From contig NW_027473475.1 of NCBI RefSeq assembly GCF_050947335.1, positions 124,001 through 188,000 of the forward strand: a stretch of 64,000 nt of DNA. The letters run 5' to 3'. The stretch is from Megachile rotundata. Taxonomy: Eukaryota > Arthropoda > Insecta > Hymenoptera > Megachilidae. Positions 11,055 through 25,376 of this stretch are shown here, in pieces. Below the pieces are notes generated by a model. The model searched no databases. It saw only the letters and a program-made list of their open reading frames with translations, and had not been told where the DNA came from. The translations under genes and the position numbers were made by a program. How positions within the stretch are numbered: the stretch's first letter is position 1; every line of letters begins with the position of its first letter.

Positions 11055-12589
11055 GTTCTATCGATCATATTTGCATAATATGGTTAATAATATGAGTTAG
11101 ATTGATAGCAGTGAGTGTAATAAGTATAGTAATTGTCGCACCATCGATCATATAAGCATAATATGGCTAATAATATGAGTTAGATTGATAATGATAAGAG
11201 TAATAAGTACAGTAATTGTCGTCCTATCGATCATATAAGCATAATATGGCTAATAATATGAGTTACATTGATAATGATAAGAGTAATAAGTATAGTAATT
11301 GTCGTTCTATCGGTCATATAAGCATAGTATGTCTGATAATATGAGTTACATTGATAATAATAAGAGTAATAAGTATAGTAATTGTCGTTCTATCGATCAT
11401 ATTTGCATAATATGATTAATAATATGAGTTAGATTGATAGCAGTGAGTGTAATAAGTATAGAAATTGTCGTCCTATCGATCATATAAGCATAATATGGCT
11501 AATAATATAAGTTAGATTGATAGCAGTGAGTGTAATAAGTATAGTAATTGTCGCACCATCGATCATATAAGCATAATATGGCTAATAATATGAGTTAGAT
11601 TGATAATGATAAGAGTAACAAGTACAGTAATTGTCGTTCTATCGATCATATAAGCATAGTATGTCTAATAATATGAGTTAGATTGATAATAATAAGAGTA
11701 ATAAGTATAGTAATTGTCGTTATATCGATCACATAAGCATAATATGGCTAATAATATGAGTTAGATTGATAATAATAAGAGAAATAAGTAAAGTAATTGT
11801 CGTTCTATCGATCATATTTGCATAATATGATTAATAATATGAGTTAGATTAATAGCAGTGAGTGCAATAAGTATAGAAATTATCGTCCTATCGATCATAT
11901 AAGCATAATATGGCTAATAATATGAGTTAGGTTGATAATGATAAGAGTAACAAGTACAGTAATTGTCGTTCTATCGAACATATAAGCATAGTATGTCTAA
12001 TAATATGAATTAGATTGATAATAATAAGAGTAATAAGTATAGTAATTGTCGTTCTATCGATCATATAAGCATAATATGGCTAATAATATGAGTTAGATAG
12101 ATAATAATAAGAGTAATGAGTATAGTAATTGTAGTTCTATCGATCATATCTGCATAATATGGTTAATAATATGAGTTAGATTCATAATAATAAGAGTAAT
12201 AAGTATAGTAATTGTCGTTCTATCGATCATATAAGCATAATATGGCTAATAATATGAGTTAGATTGATAATAACAAGAGTAATATGTATAGCAATTGTCG
12301 TTCTATCGATCACTTAAGCATAATATGGCTAATGATATGAGTTAGATTGATAATAATAAGAGTAATGAGTATAGTAATTGTAGTTCTATCGATCATATCT
12401 GCATAATATGGTTAATAATATGAGTTAGGTTGATAAAAATAAGAATAATAAGTATAGTAATTGCCGTTCTATCGATCATATAAGCATAGTATGTCTAATA
12501 ATATGAATTAGATTGATAATAATAAGAGTAATAAGTATAGTAATTGTCGTCCTATCGATCATATACGCATAATATGGCTAATAATATGA
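10130..12589. repeat. Displaced copy of 2581-5040
   Basis: The offset is 7549 bp throughout (91 x 83 minus the four 82-bp monomers between the copies). The copy carries the type D pair, the GTCGGTCAT and TCTGATAATATG monomers, the GAGTGCAATAAG form and the type E run. Differences are few, for example AATATGTATAGCAATTG near 12285 against AATAAGTATAGCAGTTG near 4735, and CGATCATATTTGC near 11395 against CGATTATATTTGC near 3846. It ends where 12589 continues GAGATAGATTC and 5040 continues GAGTTAGATAG. Confidence 0.82.
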
Positions 12590-13604
12590 GATAGATTCAT
12601 AATAATAAGAGTAATAAGTATAGTAATTGTAGTTCTATCGATCATATCTGCATAACATGGTTAATAATATGAGTTAGATACATAATAATAAGAGTAATGA
12701 GTATAGTAATTGTCGTTCTATCGATCATATAAGCATAATATGGCTAATAATATGAGTTAGATTGATAATAATAAGAGTAATGAGTATAGTAATTGTAGTT
12801 CTATCGATCATATCTGCATAACAGGGCTAATAATATGAGTTAGATTCATAATAATAAGAGTAATAAGTATAGTAGTTGTCGTTCTATCGATCACATAAGC
12901 ATAATATGGCTATTAATATGAGTTAGGTTGATAATAGTAAGAGTAATAAGTATAGTAATTGTCGTTCTATTGATCACATAAGCATAATATGGCTAATAAT
13001 ATGGGTTAGAGTGATAATGATAAGAGTAATAAGTATAGTAATTGTCGTTCTATCGATCATATAAGCATAATATGGCTAATAATATGAGTTAGATTGATAA
13101 TAATAAGAGTAATGAGTATAGTAATTGTCGTTCTATCGGTCATATAAGTATAATATGGCTAATAATATGAGTTAGATTGATATTAATTAGAGTAATAACT
13201 ATAGTAATTGTCGTTCTATTGATTACATAAGCATAATATGGCTAATAATATGAGATAGATTCATAATAATAAGAGTAATAAGTATAGTAATTATCGTTCT
13301 AGTGACCATATAAGCAAAATATGGCTAATAATATGAGGTAGATAGATAATAATAAGAGTAAAAAGTATAGTAATTGTCGTTCTATCGATCATATAAGCAT
13401 AACATGGCCAATAATATGAGTTAGATTGATAATAATAAGAGTAATGAGTATAGTAATTGTAGTTCTATCGATCATATCTGCATAATATGGTTAATAATAT
13501 GAGTTAGATTCATAATAATAAGAGTAATAAGTATAGTAATTGTCGTTCTATCGATCACATAAGCATAATATGGCTAATAATATGAGTTAGATTGATAATG
13601 ATAA
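12590..13604. repeat. Heterogeneous monomer zone, copy 1
   Basis: About 12 monomers here share few private variants with the rest of the window. Examples are GAGTGATAATG with GGGTTAG near 13005, GATATTAATTAGAG near 13180, CTAGTGACCATATAAGC near 13300, CATAACATGGCC near 13400 and CATAACAGGGC near 12820. Two C-to-T changes at the ATCGAT site (CTATTGAT) also fall here. The zone may be older, less homogenised sequence. It is still in the 83-bp register. Confidence 0.75.
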
Positions 13605-14272
13605 GAGGAATAAGTATAGTAATTGACGTTCTATCGATCACATAAGCATAATATGGCTAATAATATGAGTTAGATAGATAATAATAAGAGTAATAAGTAT
13701 AGTAATTGTAGATCTATCGATGATATCTGCATAATATGGTTAATAATATGAGTTAGATTGATAATAATAAGAGTAATGAGTATAGTAGTTGTCGTCCTAT
13801 CGATCATATCTGCATAATATGGCTAATAATATGAGTTAGATTGATAATGATAAGAGTAATAAGTATAGTAATTGTCGTCCTATCGATCATATCTGCATAA
13901 TTTGGTTAATAATATGAGTTGGATTGATAATATTGAGTGTAATAAGTATAGTAATTGTAGTTCTATTGCTCATATAAGCATAATATGGTTAATAATATGG
14001 GTTAGATTGATAATAATAAGAGTAATAAGTATAGCATTTGTAGTTCTATCGATCATATTTGCATAATATGGTTAATACTATGAGTTAGATTTGATAGCAG
14101 TGAGGGTAATAAGTATAGTAATTGTCGCACCATCGATCATATAAGCATAATATGGCTAATAATATGAGTTAGATTGATAATGATAAGAGTAATAAGTATA
14201 GTAATTGTCGTCCTATCGATCATATAAGCATAATATGGCTAATAATACGAGTTAGATTGATAATAATAAGAG
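13605..14272. repeat. 668-bp module with 84-bp monomer, copy 1 of 5
   Basis: Eight monomers in fixed order: GAGGAATAAG with AATTGACG, then GATAGATAATAATAAG, GTAGATCTATCGATGATATC, two CATATCTGC forms, TTTGGTTAATAATATG with GATAATATTGAG, CTATTGCTCATATAAG, the 84-bp monomer, and a CACC monomer followed by one with AATACGAG. The other copies are at 15432-16099, 18836-19503, 23068-23735 and 32862-33529. This copy has AGCATTTG near 14033 where the others have AGCAATTG. This copy and those at 18836 and 23068 continue into TAATAAG; the other two continue into TTTCAAG. Confidence 0.85.
14023..14106 (+). repeat. 84-bp monomer (GATTTGAT insertion)
   Basis: A single extra T in GATTGAT gives GATTTGAT. 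The same insertion occurs exactly five times, with GATTTG at 14088, 15915, 19319, 23551 and 33345, always in the 668-bp module and always followed by AGTGAGGG or its near form. It is a clean marker of common descent for the five module copies. Confidence 0.9.
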
Positions 14273-15431
14273 TAATAAGTATAGTAATTGTCGTTCTATC
14301 GATTATATTTGCATAATATGGTTAATAATATGAGTTAGATTGATAGCAGTGAGTGTAATAAGTATAGTAATTGTAGTTATATCGATCACATAAGCATAAT
14401 ATGGCTAATAATATGAGTTAGATTGATAATAATAAGAGAAATAAGTATAGTAATTGTCGTTCTATCGATCATATTTGCATAATATGATTATTAATATGAG
14501 TTAGATTGATAGCAGTGAGTGTAATAAGTATAGAAATTGTCGTCCTATCATTCATATAAGCATAATATGGCTAATAATATGAGTTAGATTGATAATGATA
14601 AGAGTTTCAAGTACAGTAATTGTCGTTCTATCGATCATATAAGCATAATATGGCTAATAATATGAGTTAGATTGATAATAATAAGAGTAATAAGTATAGC
14701 AATTGTAGTGCTATCGATCATATTTGCATAATATGGTTAATAATATGAGTTAGATTGATAGCAGTGAGTGTAATAAGTATAGTAATTGTCGTTCTATCGA
14801 TCACATAAGTATAATATGGCTAATAATATGAGTTAGATTGTTAATAATAAGAGTAATAAGTACAGCAATTGTCGTTCTATCTATCATATTTGCATAATAT
14901 GATTAATAATATGAGTTGGATTGATAGCAGTGAGTGTAATAAGTATAGTAATTGTCGTCCTATCGATCATATAAGCATAATATGGCTAATAATATGAGTT
15001 AGATTGATAATGATAAGAGTAACAAGTACAGTAATTGTCGTTCTATCGAACATATAAGCATAGTATGTCTAATAATATGAATTAGATTGATAATAATAAG
15101 AGTAATAAGTATAGTAATTGTCGTTCTACCGATCAAATAAGCACAATATGGCTAATAATATGAGGTAGATAGATAACAATAAGAGTAAAAATTATAGTAA
15201 TTGTCGTTCTATCGATCATATAAGCATAATATGGCTAATAATATGAGTTTGATTGATAATAATAAGAGTAATGAGTATAGTAATTGTCGTGCTATCGATC
15301 TTATAAGCATAATATGGCTAATAATATGAGTTAGATTGACAATAATAAGAGTAATAAGTATAGTCATTGTCGTTCTATCGATCATATAAGCATAATATGG
15401 CTAATAATATGAGTTAGATTGATAATAATAA

Positions 15432-16735
15432 GAGGAATAAGTATAGTAATTGACGTTCTATCGATCACATAAGCATAATATGGCTAATAATATGAGTTAG
15501 ATAGATAATAATAAGAGCAATAAGTATAGTAATTGTAGATCTATCGATGATATCTGCATAATATGGTTAATAATATGAGTTAGATTGATAATAATAAGAG
15601 TAATGAGTATAGTAGTTGTCGTCCTATCGATCATATCTGCATAATATGGCTAATAATATGAGTTAGATTGATAATGATAAGAGTAATAAGTATAGTAATT
15701 GTCGTCCTATCGATCATATCTGCATAATTTGGTTAATAATATGAGTTGGATTGATAATATTGAGTGTAATAAGTATAGTAATTGTAGTTCTATTGCTCAT
15801 ATAAGCATAATATGGTTAATAATATGGGTTAGATTGATAATAATAAGAGTAATAAGTATAGCAATTGTAGTTCTATCGATCATATTTGCATAATATGGTT
15901 AATACTATGAGTTAGATTTGATAGCAGTGAGGGTAATAAGTATAGTAATTGTCGCACCATCGATCATATAAGCATAATATGGCTAATAATATGAGTTAGA
16001 TTGATAATGATAAGAGTAATAAGTATAGTAATTGTCGTCCTATCGATCATATAAGCATAATATGGCTAATAATACGAGTTAGATTGATAATAATAAGAGT
16101 TTCAAGTACAGTAATTGTCGTTCTATCGATCATATAAGCATAATATGGCTAATAATATGAGTTAAATTGATAATAATAAGAGTAATAAGTATAGCAATTG
16201 TAGTGCTATCGATCATATTTGCATAATATGATTATTAATATGAGTTAGATTGATAGCAGTGAGTGTAATAAGTATAGAAATTGTCGTCCTATCATTCATA
16301 TAAGCATAATATGGCTAATAATATGAGTTAGATTGATAATGATAAGAGTTTCAAGTACAGTAATTGTCGTTCTATCGATCATATAAGCATAATATGGCTA
16401 ATAATATGAGTTAGATTGATAATAATAAGAGTAATAAGTATAGCAATTGTAGTGCTATCGATCATATTTGCATAATATGGTTAATAATATGAGTTAGATT
16501 GATAGCAGTGAGTGTAATAAGTATAGTAATTGTCGTTCTATCGATCACATAAGTATAATATGGCTAATAATATGAGTTAGATTGTTAATAATAAGAGTAA
16601 TAAGTACAGCAATTGTCGTTCTATCTATCATATTTGCATAATATGATTAATAATATGAGTTGGATTGATAGCAGTGAGTGTAATAAGTATAGTAATTGTC
16701 GTCCTATCGATCATATAAGCATAATATGGCTAATA
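15432..16735. repeat. 668-bp module copy 2 plus shared continuation
   Basis: Bases 15432-16099 are the module. The following 640 bp (TTTCAAG monomer, CATTCATATAAG form and so on) are also shared with 32862-34165, at a constant offset of 17430 bp (210 x 83). These two copies therefore belong to one sub-lineage. They part near 16735, where this copy has AATACGAG followed by TTTCAAG and the other has AATATGAG followed by TAACAAG. Confidence 0.8.
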
Positions 16736-17904
16736 ATACGAGTTAGATTGATAATAATAAGAGTTTCAAGTACAGTAATTGTCGTTCTATCGATCATATA
16801 AGCATAATATGGCTAATAATATGAGTTAGATTGATAATAATAAGAGTAATAAGTATAGTAATTGTCGTTATATCGATCACATAAGCATAATATGGCTAAT
16901 AATATGAGTTAGATTGATAATAATAAGAGAAATAAGTAAAGTAATTGTCGTTCTATCGATCATATTTGCATAATATGATTAATAATATGAGTTAGATTAA
17001 TAGCAGTGAGTGCAATAAGTATAGAAATTATCGTCCTATCGATCATATAAGCATAATATGGCTAATAATATGAGTTAGGTTGATAATGATAAGAGTAACA
17101 AGTACAGTAATTGTCGTTCTATCGAACATATAAGCATAGTATGTCTAATAATATGAATTAGATTGATAATAATAAGAGTAATAAGTATAGTAATTGTCGT
17201 TCTATCGATCATATAAGCATAATATGGCTAATAATATGAGTTAGATAGATAATAATAAGAGTAATGAGTATAGTAATTGTAGTTCTATCGATCATATCTG
17301 CATAATATGGTTAATAATATGAGTTAGATTCATAATAATAAGAGTAATAAGTATAGTAATTGTCGTTCTATCGATCATATAAGCATAATATGGCTAATAA
17401 TATGAGTTAGATTGATAATAATAAGAGTAATGAGTATAGTAATTGTAGTTCTATCGATCATATCTGCATAATATGGTTAATAATATGAGTTAGATTCATA
17501 ATAATAAGAGTAATAAGTATAGTAATTGTCGTTCTATCGATCATATAAGCATAATATGGCTAATAATATGAGTTACATTGATAATGATAAGAGTAATAAG
17601 TATAGTAATTGTCGTTCTATCGGTCATATAAGCATAGTATGTCTGATAATATGAGTTAGATTGATAATAATAAGAGTAATGAGTACAGTAATTGTAGTTC
17701 TATCGATCATATCTGCATAATATGGTTAATAATATGAGTTAGGTTGATAAAAATAAGAATAATAAGTATAGTAATTGCCGTTCTATCGATCATATAAGCA
17801 TAGTATGTCTAATAATATGAATTAGATTGATAATAATAAGAGTAATAAGTATAGTAATTGTCGTCCTATCGATCATATACGCATAATATGGCTAATAATA
17901 TGAG

Positions 17905-18835
17905 ATAGATTCATAATAATAAGAGTAATAAGTATAGTAATTGTAGTTCTATCGATCATATCTGCATAACATGGTTAATAATATGAGTTAGATACATAAT
18001 AATAAGAGTAATGAGTATAGTAATTGTCGTTCTATCGATCATATAAGCATAATATGGCTAATAATATGAGTTAGATTGATAATAATAAGAGTAATGAGTA
18101 TAGTAATTGTAGTTCTATCGATCATATCTGCATAACAGGGCTAATAATATGAGTTAGATTCATAATAATAAGAGTAATAAGTATAGTAGTTGTCGTTCTA
18201 TCGATCACATAAGCATAATATGGCTATTAATATGAGTTAGGTTGATAATAGTAAGAGTAATAAGTATAGTAATTGTCGTTCTATTGATCACATAAGCATA
18301 ATATGGCTAATAATATGGGTTAGAGTGATAATGATAAGAGTAATAAGTATAGTAATTGTCGTTCTATCGATCATATAAGCATAATATGGCTAATAATATG
18401 AGATAGATTCATAATAATAAGAGTAATAAGTATAGTAATTATCGTTCTAGTGACCATATAAGCAAAATATGGCTAATAATATGAGGTAGATAGATAATAA
18501 TAAGAGTAAAAAGTATAGTAATTGTCGTTCTATCGATCATATAAGCATAACATGGCCAATAATATGAGTTAGATTGATAATAATAAGAGTAATGAGTATA
18601 GTAATTGTAGTTCTATCGATCATATCTGCATAATATGGTTAATAATATGAGTTAGATTCATAATAATAAGAGTAATAAGTATAGTAATTGTCGTTCTATC
18701 GATCACATAAGCATAATATGGCTAATAATATGAGTTAGATTGATAATAGTAAGAGTAATAAGTATAGTAATTGTCGTTCTATCGATCATATAAGCATAAT
18801 ATGGCGAATAATATGAGTTAGATTGATAATAATAA
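17905..18835. repeat. Heterogeneous monomer zone, copy 2
   Basis: This aligns to 12590-13604 with an initial offset of 5314 bp (64 x 83 plus two 84-bp insertions). Two monomers present near 13100-13260 are absent here, and one monomer containing GATAATAGTAAG and ATGGCGAATAA has been added near 18750. The indels are whole monomers. The flanking 16800-17904 likewise matches 11660-12590, with two extra monomers near 17420-17670. Confidence 0.75.
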
Positions 18836-19503
18836 GAGGAATAAGTATAGTAATTGACGTTCTATCGATCACATAAGCATAATATGGCTAATAATATGAG
18901 TTAGATAGATAATAATAAGAGTAATAAGTATAGTAATTGTAGATCTATCGATGATATCTGCATAATATGGTTAATAATATGAGTTAGATTGATAATAATA
19001 AGAGTAATGAGTATAGTAGTTGTCGTCCTATCGATCATATCTGCATAATATGGCTAATAATATGAGTTAGATTGATAATGATAAGAGTAATAAGTATAGT
19101 AATTGTCGTCCTATCGATCATATCTGCATAATTTGGTTAATAATATGAGTTGGATTGATAATATTGAGTGTAATAAGTATAGTAATTGTAGTTCTATTGC
19201 TCATATAAGCATAATATGGTTAATAATATGGGTTAGATTGATAATAATAAGAGTAATAAGTATAGCAATTGTAGTTCTATCGATCATATTTGCATAATAT
19301 GGTTAATACTATGAGTTAGATTTGATAGCAGTGAGGGTAATAAGTATAGTAATTGTCGCACCATCGATCATATAAGCATAATATGGCTAATAATATGAGT
19401 TAGATTGATAATGATAAGAGTAATAAGTATAGTAATTGTCGTCCTATCGATCATATAAGCATAATATGGCTAATAATACGAGTTAGATTGATAATAATAA
19501 GAG
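18836..19503. repeat. 668-bp module, copy 3 of 5
   Basis: Offset 5231 from copy 1. It is preceded by the ATGGCGAATAA monomer, as are the copies at 23068 and 32862, whereas copies 1 and 2 lack that monomer. Module boundaries therefore vary in at least two ways on the left and two on the right. Confidence 0.82.
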
Positions 19504-20779
19504 TAATAAGTATAGTAATTGTCGTTCTATCGATTATATTTGCATAATATGGTTAATAATATGAGTTAGATTGATAGCAGTGAGTGTAATAAGTATAGTA
19601 ATTGTAGTTATATCGATCACATAAGCATAATATGGCTAATAATATGAGTTAGATTGATAATAATAAGAGAAATAAGTATAGTAATTGTCGTTCTATCGAT
19701 CATATTTGCATAATATGATTATTAATATGAGTTAGATTGATAGCAGTGAGTGTAATAAGTATAGAAATTGTCGTCCTATCATTCATATAAGCATAATATG
19801 GCTAATAATATGAGTTAGATTGATAATGATAAGAGTTTCAAGTACAGTAATTGTCGTTCTATCGATCATATAAGCATAATATGGCTAATAATATGAGTTA
19901 GATTGATAATAATAAGAGTAATAAGTATAGCAATTGTAGTGCTATCGATCATATTTGCATAATATGGTTAATAATATGAGTTAGATTGATAGCAGTGAGT
20001 GTAATAAGTATAGTAATTGTCGTTCTATCGATCACATAAGTATAATATGGCTAATAATATGAGTTAGATTGTTAATAATAAGAGTAATAAGTACAGCAAT
20101 TGTCGTTCTATCTATCATATTTGCATAATATGATTAATAATATGAGTTGGATTGATAGCAGTGAGTGTAATAAGTATAGTAATTGTCGTCCTATCGATCA
20201 TATAAGCATAATATGGCTAATAATATGAGTTAGATTGATAATGATAAGAGTAACAAGTACAGTAATTGTCGTTCTATCGAACATATAAGCATAGTATGTC
20301 TAATAATATGAATTAGATTGATAATAATAAGAGTAATAAGTATAGTAATTGTCGTTCTATCGATCATATAAGCATAATATGGCTAATAATATGAGTTAGA
20401 TTGATAATAATAAGAGTAATAAGTAAACAATTGTAGTTCTATCGATCATATTTGCATAATATGATTAATAATATGAGTTAGATTGATAGCAGTGAGTGTA
20501 ATAAGTATAGAAATTGTCGTCCTATCGATTATATAAGCATAATATGGCTAATAATATGAGTTAGATTGATAATGATAAGAGTAACAAGTGCAGTAATTGT
20601 CGTTCTATCGAACATATAAGCATAGTATGTCGAATAATATGAATTAGATTGATAATAATAAGAGTAATAAGTATAGCAATTGTAGTTCGATCGATCATAT
20701 TTGCATAATATGGTTAATAATATGAGTTAGATTGATACCAGTGAGTGTAATAAGTATAGTAATTGTCGAACCATCGATC

Positions 20780-22860
20780 ATATAAGCATAATATGGCTAA
20801 TAATACGAGTTAGATTGATAATAATAAGAGTAATAAGTATAGTAATTGTCGTTCTATCGATTATATTTGCATAATATGGTTAATAATATGAGTTAGATTG
20901 ATAGCAGTGAGTGTAATAAGTATAGTAATTGTAGTTATATCGATCACATAAGCATAATATGGCTAATAATATGAGTTAGATTGATAATAATAAGAGAAAT
21001 AAGTATAGTAATTGTCGTTCTATCGATCATATTTGCATAATATGATTATTAATATGAGTTAGATTGATAGCAGTGAGTGTAATAAGTATAGAAATTGTCG
21101 TCCTATCGATCATATAAGCATAATATGGCTAATAATATGAGTTAGATTGATAATGATAAGAGTTTCAAGTACAGTAATTGTCGTTCTATCGATCATATAA
21201 GCATAATATGGCTAATAATATGAGTTAGATTGATAATAATAAGAGTAATAAGTATAGCAATTGTAGTGCTATCGATCATATTTGCATAATATGGTTAATA
21301 ATATGAGTTAGATTGATAGCAGTGAGTGTAATAAGTATAGTAATTGTCGTTCTATCGATCACATAAGTATAATATGGCTAATAATATGAGTTAGATTGTT
21401 AATAATAAGAGTAATAAGTACAGCAATTGTCGTTCTATCTATCATATTTGCATAATATGATTAATAATATGAGTTGGATTGATAGCAGTGAGTGTAATAA
21501 GTATAGTAATTGTCGTCCTATCGATCATATAAGCATAATATGGCTAATAATATGAGTTAGATTGATAATGATAAGAGTAACAAGTACAGTAATTGTCGTT
21601 CTATCGAACATATAAGCATAGTATGTCTATTAATATGAATTAGATTGATAATAATAAGAGAAATAAGTATAGTAATTGTCGTTCTATCGATCATATAAGC
21701 ATAATATGTCTAATAATATGAATTAGATTGATAATAATAAGAGCAATAAGTATAGCAATTGTAGTTCTATCGATCATATTTGCATAATATGGTTAATAAT
21801 ATGAGTTAGATTGATAGCAGTGAGTGTAATAAGTATAGTAATTGTCGCACCATCGATCATATAAGCATAATATGGCTAATAATACGAGTTAGATTGATAA
21901 TAATAAGAGTAATAAGTATAGTAATTGTCGTTCTATCGATTATATTTGCATAATATGGTTAATAATATGAGTTAGATTGATAGCAGTGAGTGTAATAAGT
22001 ATAGTAATTGTAGTTATATCGATCACATAAGCATAATATGGCTAATAATATGAGTTAGATTGATAATAATAAGAGAAATAAGTATAGTAATTGTCGTTCT
22101 ATCGATCATATTTGCATAATATGATTATTAATATGAGTTAGATTGATAGCAGTGAGTGTAATAAGTATAGAAAATGTCGTCCTATCGATCATATAAGCAT
22201 AATATGGCTAATAATATGAGTTAGATTGATAATGATAAGAGTTTCAAGTACAGTAATTGTCGTTCTATCGATCATATAAGCATAATATGGCTAATAATAT
22301 GAGTTAGATTGATAATAATAAGAGTAATAAGTATAGCAATTGTAGTTCTATCGATCATATTTGCATAATATGGTTAATAATATGAGTTAGATTGATAGCA
22401 GTGAGTGTAATAAGTATAGTAATTGTCGTTCTATCGATCATATAAGCATAATATGGCTAATAATATGAGTTAGATTGATAATAATAAGAGTAATAAGTAA
22501 ACAATTGTAGTTCTATCGATCATATTTGCATAATATGATTAATAATATGAGTTAGATTGATAGCAGTGAGTGTAATAAGTATAGAAATTGTCGTCCTATC
22601 GATTATATAAGCATAATATGGCTAATAATATGAGTTAGATTGATATTGATAAGAGTAACAAGTACAGTAATTGTCGTTCTATCGAACATATAAGCATAGT
22701 ATGTCTAATAATATGAATTAGATTGATAATAATAAGAGTAATAAGTATAGTAATTGTCGTTCTATCGATCATATAAGCATAATATGGCTAATAATATGAG
22801 TTAGATTCATAATAATAAGAGTAATAAGTATATTAATTATCGTTCTACCGATCAAATAAG
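20780..22860. repeat. 13-monomer duplication
   Basis: The TTTCAAG monomers at 21163 and 22242 are 1079 bp apart (13 x 83). The surrounding order (AATACGAG, GATTATATTTGC, GTAGTTATATCG, GATTATTAATATG, GAAATTG) is the same in both. The right copy has AGAAAATGTCG near 22171 where the left has AGAAATTGTCG. Outer limits are approximate, because neighbouring blocks begin to match other parts of the window. Confidence 0.65.
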
Positions 22861-23067
22861 CACAATATGGCTAATAATATGAGGTAGATAGATAACAATA
22901 AGAGTAAAAATTATAGTAATTGTCGTTCTATCGATCATATAAGCATAATATGGCTAATAATATGAGTTTGATTGATAATAATAAGAGTAATGAGTATAGT
23001 AATTGTCGTTCTATCGATCATATAAGCATAATATGGCGAATAATATGAGTTAGATTGATAATAATAA

Positions 23068-23735
23068 GAGGAATAAGTATAGTAATTGACGTTCTATCGA
23101 TCACATAAGCATAATATGGCTAATAATATGAGTTAGATAGATAATAATAAGAGTAATAAGTATAGTAATTGTAGATCTATCGATGATATCTGCATAATAT
23201 GGTTAATAATATGAGTTAGATTGATAATAATAAGAGTAATGAGTATAGTAGTTGTCGTCCTATCGATCATATCTGCATAATATGGCTAATAATATGAGTT
23301 AGATTGATAATGATAAGAGTAATAAGTATAGTAATTGTCGTCCTATCGATCATATCTGCATAATTTGGTTAATAATATGAGTTGGATTGATAATATTGAG
23401 TGTAATAAGTATAGTAATTGTAGTTCTATTGCTCATATAAGCATAATATGGTTAATAATATGGGTTAGATTGATAATAATAAGAGTAATAAGTATAGCAA
23501 TTGTAGTTCTATCGATCATATTTGCATAATATGGTTAATACTATGAGTTAGATTTGATAGCAGTGAGGGTAATAAGTATAGTAATTGTCGCACCATCGAT
23601 CATATAAGCATAATATGGCTAATAATATGAGTTAGATTGATAATGATAAGAGTAATAAGTATAGTAATTGTCGTCCTATCGATCATATAAGCATAATATG
23701 GCTAATAATACGAGTTAGATTGATAATAATAAGAG
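23068..23735. repeat. 668-bp module, copy 4 of 5
   Basis: Offset 4232 from copy 3, equal to 51 monomers minus 1 (one 84-bp and two 82-bp monomers lie between). The downstream sequence to about 24540 follows the same order as 19504-20300 and 20780-21620. Confidence 0.82.
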
Positions 23736-25376
23736 TAATAAGTATAGTAATTGTCGTTCTATCGATTATATTTGCATAATATGGTTAATAATATGAGTTA
23801 GATTGATAGCAGTGAGTGTAATAAGTATAGTAATTGTAGTTATATCGATCACATAAGCATAATATGGCTAATAATATGAGTTAGATTGATAATAATAAGA
23901 GAAATAAGTATAGTAATTGTCGTTCTATCGATCATATTTGCATAATATGATTATTAATATGAGTTAGATTGATAGCAGTGAGTGTAATAAGTATAGAAAT
24001 TGTCGTCCTATCGATCATATAAGCATAATATGGCTAATAATATGAGTTAGATTGATAATGATAAGAGTTTCAAGTACAGTAATTGTCGTTCTATCGATCA
24101 TATAAGCATAATATGGCTAATAATATGAGTTAGATTGATAATAATAAGAGTAATAAGTATAGCAATTGTAGTGCTATCGATCATATTTGCATAATATGGT
24201 TAATAATATGAGTTAGATTGATAGCAGTGAGTGTAATAAGTATAGTAATTGTCGTTCTATCGATCACATAAGTATAATATGGCTAATAATATGAGTTAGA
24301 TTGTTAATAATAAGAGTAATAAGTACAGCAATTGTCGTTCTATCTATCATATTTGCATAATATGATTAATAATATGAGTTGGATTGATAGCAGTGAGTGT
24401 AATAAGTATAGTAATTGTCGTCCTATCGATCATATAAGCATAATATGGCTAATAATATGAGTTAGATTGATAATGATAAGAGTAACAAGTACAGTAATTG
24501 TCGTTCTATCGAACATATAAGCATAGTATGTCTATTAATATGAATTAGATTGATAATAATAAGAGAAATAAGTATAGTAATTGTCGTTCTATCGATCATA
24601 TAAGCATAATATGTCTAATAATATGAATTAGATTGATAATAATAAGAGCAATAAGTATAGCAATTGTAGTTCTATCGATCATATTTGCATAATATGGTTA
24701 ATAATATGAGTTAGATTGATAGCAGTGAGTGTAATAAGTATAGTAATTGTCGTTCTATCGATCATATAAGCATAATATGGCTAATAATATGAGTTAGATT
24801 GATAATAATAAGAGTAATAAGTAAACAATTGTAGTTCTATCGATCATATTTGCATAATATGATTAATAATATGAGTTAGATTGATAGCAGTGAGTGTAAT
24901 AAGTATAGAAATTGTCGTCCTATCGATTATATAAGCATAATATGGCTAATAATATGAGTTAGATTGATATTGATAAGAGTAACAAGTACAGTAATTGTCG
25001 TTCTATCGATCATATAAGCATAGTATGTCTAATAATATGAATTAGATTGATAATAATAAGAGTAATAAGTATAGTAATTGTCGTTCTATCGATCATATAA
25101 GCATAATATGGCTAATAATATGAGTTAGATTCATAATAATAAGAGTAATAAGTCTATTAATTATCGTTCTACCGATCAAATAAGCACAATATGGCTAATA
25201 ATATGAGGTAGATAGATAACAATAAGAGTAAAAATTATAGTAATTGTCGTTCTATCGATCATATAAGCATAATATGGCTAATAATATGAGTTAGATTGAT
25301 AATAATAAGAGTAATGAGTATAGTAATTGTCGTTCTATCGATCATATAAGCATAGTATGTCTAATAATATGAATTG

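Noticed and set aside
11930..11945. Telomere-like TTAGG in the GAGTTAGGTTGATAATG variant
   Set aside because: It is a single TTAGG per monomer in one variant, never in tandem, and arises by one substitution from GAGTTAGATTG.
13872..14066. Open frame of 64 codons, repeated almost unchanged at 15699, 19103, 23335 and 33129, with relatives at 16613, 25659, 26738, 29560, 31386 and 61676
   Set aside because: It begins with TTG rather than ATG and is a direct translation of about 2.3 satellite monomers. Because 83 is not a multiple of 3, each monomer shifts the frame, so a stop in any frame ends it within three monomers. The copies recur only because the underlying block was duplicated.
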